From Heterobasidion occidentale (lineage: Eukaryota; Basidiomycota; Agaricomycetes; Russulales; Bondarzewiaceae), in contig JBCAQO010000003.1 of NCBI GenBank assembly GCA_039111635.1, forward strand, positions 62,001 to 126,000: a stretch of 64,000 nt of DNA. The letters run 5' to 3'. The translations under genes were made by a program, and so were the position numbers. Numbering within the stretch: the first letter of the stretch is position 1; each line of letters begins with the position of its first letter. The notes under the pieces were generated by a model. It saw only the letters and a program-made list of their open reading frames with translations, made no database searches and was not told where the DNA came from. This document shows positions 12,891 through 23,230 of this stretch, one piece after another.

Positions 12891-13701
12891 ATGCCGCCAC
12901 CACTCCCGTCAACGTCTCTAACGTTGACAAGACACCCAAAGGCTCTTTCCACACCACGCCCCTACGGCGCTGCCACGGAACATCCATTTCTCACTGCCGC
13001 AGGAAACGGCACTCTTCCTAAATCACGACTTGCCCTCTGGCTCTCTCAGGACCGCATATACGCCTCCCAAGCTTACCCTCGCTTCATTGGGCGCCTGATC
13101 TCCTCCATCCCATTCAACCATCTACAACGCGATGGGCGTGACGACGCACTCGAGGAGCAGCGTGACCAGCGCATACTCAACCTCCTCGTCTATTCGCTCC
13201 AGAATGTTGTCCGTGAGGTCGGGTTCTTCGACGATGTGGGCGAGAAGTGGGGACTTCAATTACAAGGTTGGAAAGTGAGGAAAGCGACGCGAGACTACCT
13301 CGCCGAAATGGCGCGCGTAGCTGTAGAAGGTCCCCTGTTTGACGGAATGGTCTTTTTGTGGGCCATGGAGCAAGTGCGTGTGCGGTCTTTGACAGCTTGA
13401 GCACCATCTCGAGCTCACGGAAAACATACTGCAGGTATATCTCGACGCATGGCGCCATGTTGCGTCTCATCTTCCCTTGACCGCCTCAAGTGATAACCCC
13501 GCTGTTGCCTCCTTCGCAGCGAACTGGACGAACGACAAGTTTGTCAGATTTGTGAATGACCTTGCTGACGCCGTCGATGCATTCAATGTTCAGCCAGGCT
13601 CTCCGGAGTGGTCTAGAGCAGAAGAGATCCTAGCGAGAGTCGTAGAGCTCGAAGAGGATTTTTGGCCTGAAGAAGGCGAGGAAGCCGAGATGGTCACATG
13701 A
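12891..13701 (+). CDS. TENA/THI-4/PQQC family protein (heme-oxygenase-like fold)
   Basis: Two exons (12891-13373 and 13435-13701; 61-bp intron, Q/V junction) give 249 aa. The N-terminal part has the family's entry helix motif, here NGTLPKSRLALWLSQDRIYA, followed by helical segments and the closing VYLDAWRHVASHLP and FAANWTNDKFVRFVNDLAD. Family members act on thiamine precursors (aminopyrimidine salvage) or related small molecules; many fungal ones are uncharacterised. I see no Cys in the position expected for TenA-type aminohydrolase catalysis, so the reaction is uncertain. The C-terminus is acidic. The start was taken as the ATG at 12891, just after a short GT-rich leader. Confidence 0.75.
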
Positions 13702-13862
13702 GACAAGTGTGCCACCACAAGCGCACGTATCTGAAACAGCATTGTTTTTTTTATGAATTCTAGCAGCTTCCATTTGCCGTCTTTTGAAAACATGATTTGT
13801 GAAAGGTCAGACTCTGTATTAGTCGTACAACAAAGTACCGAGCATATAGGAATATGCAGTGC

Positions 13863-15221
13863 CTACAGTGATGCTGATGAACTCCACAGTCCCGAGCACC
13901 CTCGGAGAATAGACAGGGAGGGAGTCAGTGAAACCCCGAGCATGACGTCATGAAAACAGCCAATCGAACGAAGAGGTATCAACTTCAAGGGCCGAAGATC
14001 CAGTGCTATTTGTTGATAGTCCTCCAGCAGTGGGCCCGTCTCGTCGAGGAGTCGAGAGAAATAATCAGAACCCGTTAGAGATGGCCCAAGCGACGAAGCA
14101 TCAAGGTAAGGTGTTGGTTCTGGCTGAGCGCCAAATGACGCCGAGTAGTTTTGATTCCTCGCTGTCAAGTTGTCAATGGACAGTGGGTATGATAGAAGTG
14201 ACCAGTCAGTTGAGGAGCTGTCGTGGTCGGATGTTGGTTCCCCCCCGGCAAGCAGTGGCGGGTAACTGTCCTCAAATACCAATGCCATACTGTCGGAGCC
14301 TGACACAAGTGACGCCGACGAAGATAAAGGAAAGCCCTCGTCGGAGGGCGCTTCAGGAAGAAATCAGAGCAGTCATCAGAAGGCGGTGTCAGACCTTCGA
14401 CGTCGAAGATCAGCTCCCCCATGAAAGGCATCGAGAGAGCTCGCAGAGGCACCGTCGGAATCGCAAGCTGTGGGCCGGTTGAACTGTGTATGCTAGGCAG
14501 CTCTAATGCGTAGCCAATGTTGTCGCCATAGGATGTTTGAGGTTGGGAGAGGTTGGAAAGGTCTGCTAATGGACGCGAACAGTAAACCTTGTCGTACGGA
14601 GAGTATCGGGTGTTTGATGAGCTCGAGGCCATAGAATGAGTAGGTTCAGACGAAGCGTGAACCGTGATAGTATCCTCTTCACGTCTCTCTCCGCTTGTTA
14701 AGGCGAGGGAGGGTGGTCGGTCATTGCGAGTCGGCCACCCAATCCGTGACCAGGGTGTCGATGGGGTTCCGGCCTTTCGATGTTGGCATTGTTTGGCGTG
14801 CGGGACCGCCGAGCACTTCCTGTACACGCTTCAAATGGATAGGTAGAAGCATGAGAAACGTCTGTGACGCGTGGGTTGAGTATCCGGCCACTCACGCGTA
14901 TCTGCACGACGGCCATGCCGGGCACACCCAGACCTCTATGTGTCGCTTGACATGTTCTGGAACGAATTTCATGTGCCTATTGGAAAGCACATGGTTGCGA
15001 AACGAAACCCTGGCTTTGTTCGCGCAGCAGGGAAAGCGGCTGTTTTTGAGCCAATCGCAAGCGCTGGACTGAGGTTGGCGGTGAGCGAGACAAGGGAATA
15101 TTGAAGGTGACATGGGACTCGCCTCGTTCTTCGGAGGCACATGCTCTAGCGCTGTGGAGTCCTCCGTCACTTGGTCTACAAGGGTCGACCCGTGCGAGAT
15201 GGGGAAGGCGTATTGAGACAT
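13863..15221 (-). CDS. Small zinc-binding protein, CC..HH..C-x5-C-x12-H-x3-C family, member A
   Basis: Three exons (15221-14896, 14828-14395, 14350-13863) join in frame to 415 aa. Exon 1 ends with the Cys/His core: W-x7-CC, RNHVLSNRHMKF, EVWVCPAWPSC. Then comes a phase-2 intron, and exon 2 continues YRKCSAVPHAKQC. This gives the spacing C-x5-C-x12-H-x3-C found in three other genes of this window. The rest is low-complexity Ser/Asp/Pro-rich, with acidic blocks such as GELIFDVEGL and the exon 3 run SSSTDWSLLSYP, resembling an activation domain. The last intron (44 bp) is short; the alternative is a 1-base frameshift near 14370. It is probably a nucleic-acid-binding nuclear protein, by analogy with C2H2 factors. 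I do not recognise a named family. Confidence 0.6.
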
Positions 15222-16391
15222 GGGAAGTAGAATGAGTAGAGACGATGGCTTCGGTTGGGTGATGGGAGGCGCACCCGGATCAGCTCAGCTATTTAATAGT
15301 GTCTGAAGGGGTGCCACAAGTACACAATCCACGTGCAGTGTGCCGCCCTTCATTAAAAGACGCGTCGGGTGAAAAGAAACAAAGGGTCAGATGACGCAAC
15401 ATGCCGGCAAGTGGGGCGAGGTAGCACTAGTGGGAACCGCTCGCCGCGTTCCTTGGGACATTGTTGTGGAAATGAACCGGCACTTGCGAGTCCCTGTCAA
15501 AGAAAATGAGGCGCAATCTTCGGACAAAACATGCTGACGCGTCATATTGTCGATCAGGTCGAGGTGACCCTCACATGCCCCGAGCCGCTTGCCACAACGT
15601 CGGTGGCGCATGGTCAATGAACCAGCAAGATACGGAGAAGCGGCCGCTTTCCAGAAAAGGCTTAGGCCTGCGAGTGACCAGTGGTCATTGACCTTCCAGC
15701 CTTTTCAGAGTGAACAGTGGCGGGGAAGTTCCAACGACGTCGGTGATCTGCGCCGGTACCACTTGTCTCGGTGATTTTCGGGCTTCAAGACAGATGCGGG
15801 TTTTCGCTGATGGTCGTGACATTTTAATGCGGGTAAAAGGAAAATCAGAGAATAAAGATTTACCTCGCCTCAGAAACAGAATCGTTAAGACTCAAGATCT
15901 CCATCCAAAGAGCTCGACTGAATCCACCAGTGTAGTCGCAGTGGTCGCGGTGGTCGACCTAGTTGTTACTGGTGTTAGATTTCAGGGTTTTTTTGGGGGA
16001 CTAATGTGAAACGGCCTCACAAAGGGGACGATGCACTGTGTGGCGGCACACTTTGGCGACGGACAAGACGCGTTCTGGCGAAGTCAGTAGAGACCCGCTC
16101 TCCGGCAGCTTCCGCACGCCGGGGAGCAATACCCGGTGCTCGGCTTGCCCAGCCATCGGGAAATGCCGAAGCCTCGACCTCCATGGGCCGCACCATGCTA
16201 CGGTAGCGTGCCTCGTTGCCCTAATTATCACTCTGAGAGAACTCGTAGGTCACGAAATCCCTTAGAATTTGTTAAAAAGCTGGAGACCGGTTCGATACAT
16301 GATAATAGTATTGCATAGGCATAAAAGTCATACATGGGCATAATTCATGGAGATCTATGTTTTCGAGAAGCAGATGTCGATGCTAAATGAG
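15222..16391. other. Intergenic region, promoter of zinc-binding protein A
   Basis: About 1.2 kb. The right-hand neighbour ends at 16392, so this is mainly the upstream region of member A. The frames seen (15710-16009, 16001-16231) are short and compositionally simple. No gene, RNA or repeat was recognised. Confidence 0.5.
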
Positions 16392-17969
16392 TTACTGCGG
16401 CCAGCCATAAACAGCGCCTACCCCTTCGTTGTTTTGCGCGTTCGCAGAGTCTTGTGGCCGCGTTGGTCGCTCCGACGCGCCGACGTGAGTGTACCAACTG
16501 TTCGCCCATGGACCTGATGCAGTGTTGGTGGGCTGAAGGTGCGCTGAGGTCGCGTACGGGCCACGCGCATGGTGCGTGGCAACGACCCCCGATGAATCGG
16601 AGGGAGTGGGCATGCCAGAGAACACATGATATGGACCCGTCGACGTTTGGGGGTAGCGTGCTGAGGCATGCATGCCAGATGGGTGTCCAGGATTGAATGC
16701 CGGAGGTTGGGTCCTGATGGTAGCAGAGATGCCCTCGGTACGGAGCGGTCGATGGAACGCGCTCGCACGGCAGATTCCGGCTTCGACTCCCTTGTTGAAA
16801 GCGGCTGAGAGTAAAGCGCGATTGCTAGGAGCAATTTTTTTCTGGCCGTGCCCGTCAGGAGTCAGAAGGTTATTCATCCATCGTGTGAAATCGGGCTGTT
16901 CTTTGGGGATCGCTTGAGTGACAGCAAGAGGCATTCCGCTAAAGACATCCGGGGCAGCTTCAGGCGCTCTAAGTCTGGCGGTTAAGCGCAATAAATGTTC
17001 CGATCTGGCACGAGATAAGTCTCCACATGTTGCCGTGTGTTTACGCTTATCTTCTTCATTATGCGCACTGCGTATCATGAGTAAGGATTCAGGCGTAACT
17101 AATGTCTGAGGCTCACCTCCCCCTGCGGCTACTGTATGCAGGGCACGTCCATGGAGGCGGCTGCACAACATGTCTAGATTGTCGACCCCGACTCTCTTCT
17201 GCGTTTATGTAGTGGTTCACACGAGGGGTCTCATCTCTCTGTTTTGAATGATGGCCCAAGCATTCAGATGTAAACCCGATAGCCAGACGATAATAAGAGA
17301 CGTACCGGTGGTATGCTATTCGTGTGGTCCGGTCCTTCCACAGAGCTAGCCACATTCTGTTGAAAGTGTCGAGGGGTCTCGTCTCTCTGCTATGATGGCC
17401 CAAGCATTCAGATGAAAACCCGATAGCCAGACGATAATAAGATGCGTACCGGTAGTACGCCATTCACGTAGTACGGTCCTTCCACCAAGCTACTAGCCAC
17501 ATTCTGTTGAAGAGGTGGATGCATTTCTATAATGCGATTGTCGAGGCTGCAAGGAGCATCAGCCGTTGTACGATCATCAAGGATAATTAGTGAGTGCAGT
17601 GCATACACACCTGGTATGTAAACTCTGGATGACTCGGGGCTCTTCTTTGCTAGGATCTGATTGTGTTTGATCGACTCCTTTATCTTCTGGGACAGCCGGC
17701 TGCGTCATGATGTACTGGGACGCATTGAGTTGATCCACTTCATCTTCATCGTCTTCCACAACAGTGGATTGGGAAGCAGACAGGTCGGATTGGCTAGCAT
17801 CGAACTCATCGTGCATTTCGGAACCTTTACCTTTCGCCAGCAAAGGGGTAAAAGACGGCAACTCCTCGTGGGCTACCTGCATGGTGTCTGAGTCAGAGCG
17901 CGATGGAGTGCGTTTGCAAGGGACAATGGATTCGGACGAGAGGATCTGGTGATCAAGAGTAGCGGACAT
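16392..17969 (-). CDS. Zinc-binding family member B with degenerate finger and duplicated exon
   Basis: Five exons (17969-17611, 17546-17450, 17386-17306, 17238-17117, 17067-16392) join in frame to 444 aa; introns are 49-67 bp. Exon 1 is acidic and Ser/Gln-rich (DASQSDLSASQS, EDDEDEVDQLNASQY). The exon 4/5 junction gives WTCPAYSSRRGS then AHNEEDKRKHTATC. This is the same C-x5-[C]-x12-H-x3-C layout and the same phase-2 intron as members A, C and D, but the second Cys is Arg and no upstream CC pair is evident. Exon 3 (27 codons, phase 0/0) arose from a 148-bp tandem duplication: it shares QQNVASS with the end of exon 2 and RDETPR with the start of exon 4. The C-terminal 220 residues are Ala/Pro/Thr-rich with no known domain. 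It may have lost metal binding. Confidence 0.5.
17222..17512 (-). repeat. 148-bp-period imperfect tandem duplication spanning exon-intron-exon
   Basis: Two copies, 17222-17364 and 17370-17512, are about 85-90 percent alike by eye with a few small indels. Each contains an exon 3' end with a GGTACG donor, a whole intron and the acceptor of the next exon. The duplication therefore inserts one complete extra exon into gene B without shifting the frame. Confidence 0.85.
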
Positions 17970-18363
17970 TGGGATGGATATGTGAATCTTCAAGAACTGA
18001 GGAGCCTATTTAAATGAGAGAGAGAGGCCGTCGCTAAGCCACAACAAAAGCTCCTTGAGGCTCACCACTTGTGCATCGCATACCGAGGCCACATTTTACC
18101 TCATGCCGCCACAAATCTTGGCTGTGTTTCAAGATGCCACAATGAAAAAGAGGCGAAGTGGCCCATGCACCAGCCATGGCGAGCTTGAGCTGTGCTTTGT
18201 CTATGATGGTGGCACACTCGGGCGTCGCTTGTGCCATGATGCGGTCACGTGATGATGCATATAGATGCCTCTAGATAGTTGGTAACTTATACGTGAACCT
18301 GAAAGATATTTGAACATCTGCAGACACACGAAGCTAAGCACATGATACACAATTGGTATGTGT

Positions 18364-19147
18364 TTACCACCCTAAGAAATTTGCCATCCGGATGAGCAAG
18401 AGCGTCGTAAGGAGCTCGGTCACAATTGGTAGGCCAGCGCGGTTTATGGTGAAATTGGCATGATGCACGGAAGAGATGCCATTGCGCTCGAACACGGGAG
18501 ATACCTCGTTCGGCTGATAGACAGCTATCACAGCTTTGCGATGGATGCACTGGAGTGAGGGTTCGGAACCAACATCAGAGATTCGAATCGTGGTATGTGC
18601 CATGCATGTAGGTGATCACCTCCATATGGTCGGAAAAGAGCTTCCATTTGAATTGTTTTCCGCTTTGTGACTTGAAATAGCGTGATCTGTGTGGCGATCA
18701 TGGAAAATAGTAAGGCTGAATGAGCGGAATCTCAGGATGTCGACTGTGAACGTACGTGCTCGAAGCGCGCTTCCTCTGTAAGACCGACATCATGGGCTGC
18801 TGAGGTGTATTGCCGTACACGATGTATCCTGGAAATTCCGACGGCCCAAGATAGAAATAGGCATCGCTTGGACCCATGATGTCGCGATGCTGCAGGGCCC
18901 ACGGAGCTTCTCGACGAAGTCGAACGAGCTTGTTTGGAATACGATCAATCTGCAGAAAAATATAATGAGCCCCAGTCTGATGGCAGAATCCATTGCACTT
19001 GCCTCCTGGCTGCACAATTTAATTTTAAGTATGTTGGTGCCGCAAGATGAGAACTACGCACAGTGTAAATGCTGTCCTGCCATCTACATCTACAAAGGTC
19101 GTGTTGTACAGATCGGAGCCGATTTGGAGGAGAATGTGAGGGCTCAT
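18364..19147 (-). CDS. DUF6593 family protein
   Basis: Four exons (19147-19058, 18949-18756, 18686-18620, 18549-18364) join in frame to 178 aa. The layout matches basidiomycete DUF6593 proteins as I know them: an N-terminal LYNTTFVDVDGRTAFTL, a middle part with LRREAPWALQHRD, the RYF..GKQFKWKLF strand pair, and a C-terminal segment ending RAGLPIVTELLTTLLLIRM. No function is known for the family; members are often numerous and expressed at different developmental stages. The second intron acceptor could be a little further upstream (before PGGKCNGF), which would lengthen the protein. There is no signal peptide. Confidence 0.65.
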
Positions 19148-19704
19148 GTACTAAATTGAAGGTGAAGAAGAGAGGAGGAAGGTGATCGTATGTTGAACGT
19201 GGCCCATATATGCTGGGACCACACGCCTTCTCCTTCCGTCTAAAACAAGAGATACCCTATATACTAGGGCTGCGGCCAGGATTCGAGACGTCTTCCGCCC
19301 AGGGGTAGACCGCCTAGCAAGCCTCGCTCAAGGTGAATCGTATGAACAAAGAGATGGCTATACAAGGAACAGGATTTGTCTCGGCAGTCGGTGCGATGTT
19401 CGTGCGGATAATCCCGCGACTGCACCAAGAAGACGTGCTCATCAGGGGTCGAAGCCTAATGGCGTTTTGAACAGCCTATACGACCAATGAAGAAACATGA
19501 ACACACATGGAATAGATGGCGGGTTGCAAGTCTATGACATTGTGGGAACCGGGTCTGACAACAAGATAGCCCATGATGTATACACTAATAGCGATCTGAA
19601 GTGACCAGTGTCAGACTCAGATTGAGAAATAGATTACAAGAGGAAACGTGTACCGACCTGCGTAGCAAGAGCTAAGGTCGTGAATAACCCCTTCGCCCGA
19701 GAAC

Positions 19705-20161
19705 CTAGTCGTACACTAAAACATACAGCGGGTAAGCCCACGCAGTATACCAATGAAAAAAGCCATACCGTGCACAATACCTAATGCAAGCATTAATGTC
19801 AATCGATGTTGATCAAAGAGCGTGTAAGTGTGGGAACAGATGCACACGCACCGTAGAACAATGTCCACATCAAGATGAAAGAGAATACGTTCTCCTGGCC
19901 AGGGTTAAAAGCTGCCAAGACGCCGCCATGCATGTATCTATTTGGATATGCTTTGAAATTGACGCCATACATGCAAACAGAGGAGAACAGCGTCGACACA
20001 AGAAAGAGCGCGAAGCCAAGCCAGTTCTCGAGACCCAAGACGCCTGCAACTGCACCAGCAAAACATGAGGAGATGAATTTGATGTTATTGATTATGGTCA
20101 TGTTATGCACAAGGTGTGGACCATAGATGCGCTGCGCTGCGGCGTCGGCAGCGGTAGACAT
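19705..20161 (-). CDS. EMC6: ER membrane protein complex subunit 6 (EMC6)
   Basis: Small membrane subunit of the EMC insertase of the endoplasmic reticulum. The three exons are 20161-19852, 19780-19769 (only 12 nt) and 19715-19705, giving 110 aa. The hallmarks are AGAVAGVLGLENWLGFALF (second helix with the GxxGLxxxxGF pattern), a short charged loop (KAYPNRYM), the third helix FSFILMWTLFYG and the classic C-terminal GIVHVY, here followed by Asp and the stop. The 12-nt micro-exon codes for most of GIVH; skipping it would lose that motif. If the last intron were retained, the protein would end in about 15 unrelated residues. The length matches family members. It is divergent from HOM2, with 156 bp between the two start codons. 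Confidence 0.85.
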
Positions 20162-20317
20162 TGTGGTGGTCTGGTGGCGGTAGCTAGGTGGTGGACCACT
20201 CTCGCAGTCATGGCGGACGATGTTCCCACGGCTGGAGTCAAATTTGGAGGGCCACTGCTTGGTTTTACATTACACCTCTCACATTGCTTTATTTCTCCCA
20301 GGTCCTCGAAAACGACG
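20162..20317. promoter_or_regulatory. Shared EMC6/HOM2 divergent promoter with a GCN4/CPC1-type core
   Basis: Only 156 bp separate the two start codons, so the promoters must overlap. A TGACTC core lies on the minus strand at 20240-20235, about 80 bp before the HOM2 start. This is the core bound by the general amino acid control bZIP factor (Gcn4/Cpc1) in fungi. The site itself is seen directly; its use is inferred from HOM2 being an amino acid biosynthesis gene. Confidence 0.4.
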
Positions 20318-21485
20318 ATGACCGGGCCTCGCTCAGTCAAGGTTGGCGTGCTTGGCGCAACCGGAACGGTCGGGCAGCGCTTTATCGCGCTCCTTGCCAT
20401 ACATCCGTACTTCATCGTGCATGCACTGGGCGCCTCGCCGCGGTCAGCAGGCAAGCCTTACGCGGAGACCGTCAGGTGGAAACAAACAGATCCCATACCG
20501 ACCCCCGTTCGAGGTCTAGTGGTCCAAACTTGCGAGCCCAAGTACTTCAAAGACTGCGCAGTAGTATTTTCTGGGCTGGACGCTGATGTCGCAGGCGATA
20601 TCGGTATGCAATCAGTGTCTCGACCCTAGATTTTCTCTCAAGCCTCTAACAATTTCTTCAGAGGCTGCTTTCAGGGCCGCAGATCTTGCAGTTTTCTCAA
20701 ACGCAAAGTCATATCGACGGGATCCCCACGTTCCCTTGATCGTTCCCCTGGTCAACACCGCCCATCTTTCCATTATTCCGCAGCAGCGCGCCTTGCATTC
20801 GCCACCACTCAAAAAAGGGTTCATTGTCACGAATGCCAACTGTTCGACGACTGCTGTCGTCATTCCGCTGGCCGCGCTTGAGCGCGCCTTCGGACCTATC
20901 GAGTCCTGCATCATTACCACTATGCAGGCGATCTCAGGCGCAGGGTATCCCGGCGTCCCGTCTCTCGATATCTTTGATAATATCGTTCCCTACATCAGCG
21001 GGGAAGAGGAAAAGATGGAGTGGGAAACTCTCAAGATCTTGGGAGGAGTTGCGGAGGCCGATGACGGAACCAAGGAGTTCGATATGCATTCTAAAACGCC
21101 GCTGCGCATCTCCGCATCGTGCAACAGAGTTCCCGTCATCGAAGGCCACACGGAAACCGTCTCCATCCGGTTCTCTCGCCGTCCTCCCCCAAGCCCGCAG
21201 CAGGTCCGCGAGGCTCTCCAGGCTTACAGCCCCGATGCCCTCGCGGCTGGTTGTCCCTCCGCTCCCCGCCACACCATCTTTGTGCACGAAGAGCCTGATC
21301 GCCCACAGCCGCGTTTGGATCGCAACTATCAGCTCGGAGCGGGCGTGTCGGTCGGTCGTGTGCGGCAGTGTCGGGTGCTGGATATCAAGTTTGTCGTGCT
21401 TGCGAACAATGTGAATATTGGTGCGGCGACGAGCAGTATCATCAATGCGGAGATGGCGATCGTGAAGGGCATTGTGACGGCGTAG
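20318..21485 (+). CDS. HOM2: Aspartate-semialdehyde dehydrogenase
   Basis: Converts aspartyl-4-phosphate to aspartate-4-semialdehyde in the cytosol, the branch step to threonine, methionine and isoleucine. Two exons (20318-20603, 20662-21485; 58-bp intron) give 369 aa, the usual fungal length. The N-terminal NADP-binding motif is VGVLGATGTVGQRF. The active-site cysteine is in VTNANCSTTAV; by count it is residue 156. QAISGAGYPGVPS and the histidine in GHTETVSIRF are also present. The C-terminal NVNIGAATSSIINAE is conserved. I placed the start at the ATG directly before TGPRSVKVGVLG; the frame is open further upstream, but that part overlaps the promoter and lacks homology. The gene looks intact. 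Confidence 0.92.
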
Positions 21486-21954
21486 AGTTCGAGTTGAAAG
21501 GTACATGTACGAGTTATTTTTTTTGACGGAAGAATACAATCTAGCTGCGAGTGTAATACATGTGGCACATAGCTGCGGGGAGCAGTTTTTACCCATTCTA
21601 TATATGTAGTTGACTCGTTGGGTTTTGCGAAAGAAAACTTTGAAAGTTGTTCACCTTTTCCTACTCCCTACAATTTCTAACAGCGCCCCGTGTTGAGTGA
21701 AATACCGAGGATATCTAGGGCCTAGGCAGTCGAATTCACGATTTATATATTATGGCACACTACACCCCGCACGACGACGCACGGCGGCGTTTTGTCAACC
21801 GCCACAGTGGCACATACCTCGTCCATCATACTTAAATGCAACCACAACATTTCAAGACCTTTCCGCGCAACGATCAGCAACGACACCTACTTCCCGCCAC
21901 TCTCATCAACCACTCTTCCCGAACTTTTGACATCTTTACTCCTCTTACTCTCTG

Positions 21955-22848
21955 ATGTTCATTCTTCGAAAGGCTGACTGGAGTCAATACGCCTCAGAGC
22001 CAATCCTGCCAGACGACAGCGAATACGACTCCACGGGCGATGCCCGGTTTGAAGACGACTCCACGGGCGATGACCGGTCCAGATATGATGATGGTCCCTC
22101 GAATTCTGAGCCTTTGGGCGGTGGTAGTCATAGGGAAGACCAACCGGTGGATGATGACGACGATGGCGTAGAGTCTGTCCATACCGTGGCGGAGGATGAT
22201 CAGCAGGAAAGCAACACAGAGGACATTTCTGTCCTTGATGGCCGGCAGGACGTGAAGCCCGCAGCCCAGAAAAAGAGGCGCCGACTTCAACCTCCTATGG
22301 TGTGTCCAAAAAGTTCTGCGCGCCTTTCCCAATTGCGATCTCTTTCCTCCTCAGGTTCCTTGGATCGATGGGGAAAATCCGCCTTGCTGTGAGGGCCTTG
22401 CTGATGCAAGCCTTATTCGCCACCAACGGACGAGGCGTCATCTCGCATACTTTGGGGCGCAAGCGATGGATGGTGTCACGCATTATGTCTGTCCAGGTTA
22501 CTTCATCTGCAGGACGTGGTGAGCTTTTCTGAGAAACACCCGTACATTTGAGTCTCATCAACTTTTCACAGCTGTCCAAGACCAGATTCAATTAAGCGCC
22601 ATCTGTTCAACTGTCGAGCCTACCAGTCAGTGAAGGCGGCCAAGCCGAGAACTGGGATCCTGAGGGTCAAGGGCGTTCCACCACCCGAAGACTACAAGCA
22701 TCTTTTTGAAGGTGTGACCATGCTTGACGCTCCGCGCAGAGGACAAAGCGATGTCAGCAATCGTGTCCTCAACCCCCCCGTTCCTTCTCCCAAAGTCGCT
22801 AAACCTTCTCCTACAAAGCATCGGGCGCGTCGCGACCGAGGAACCTAA
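21955..22848 (+). CDS. Small zinc-binding protein, CC..HH..C-x5-C-x12-H-x3-C family, member C
   Basis: Three exons (21955-22299, 22355-22518, 22572-22848) join in frame to 261 aa. Exon 1 is acidic, with a 30-bp tandem repeat (22021-22080, DDSTGD twice) and a basic end, KKRRRLQPP, that could be a nuclear localisation signal. After a phase-0 intron come VPWIDGENPPCC, IRHQRTRRHLAYF and HYVCPGYFIC. After a phase-2 intron comes CPRPDSIKRHLFNC, completing C-x5-C-x12-H-x3-C. Both intron positions and phases match member D. The tail is Pro/Lys-rich. It is likely a nuclear zinc-finger protein; DNA binding is inferred, not shown. The 470 bp before it (21486-21954) hold only HOM2 3' flank and this promoter. 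Confidence 0.65.
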
Positions 22849-23230
22849 GCGAAATCTACAGGCGGGATTGGGGTTGTCCTGGTCGGAGCTTTCTCTAGAT
22901 AGAAGTGATCTGGATCTATCTACGAGGAAGCTCAATCTACCACAATCATCGCAAACACCTATAGGCCATATCCCTACGGAATCTACATCGACCTTGTGTT
23001 CGGAAACTCAGCACTACCTCACACTGACAATCTGCTTACAATGTTTGTCTGGTTCGTACCTCTTTCTGCGCTATGTGCTGCGGATGTTCTTTTCTCTCTT
23101 TGTTCTATGTCGGTTGACATGTGCTATTAGTTTTTCGAATAAATTTAGATTCCTGTATGCCAACTAAGATAACCCATTAAAAAAATACGCGGTGTAGATG
23201 AATCATGGGAACAGAGTACATGGTGCGTCT

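Noticed and set aside
17113..17463. A minus-strand frame reading through the tandem repeat, giving a repeated YYRLAIGF-type peptide
   Set aside because: Both repeat units contain well-placed donor and acceptor sites that join neighbouring exons in frame; the readable peptide crosses the introns.
20105..20317. Upstream in-frame extension of HOM2
   Set aside because: It overlaps the EMC6 start and lacks similarity to the enzyme's N-terminus; the ATG at 20318 fits the family.
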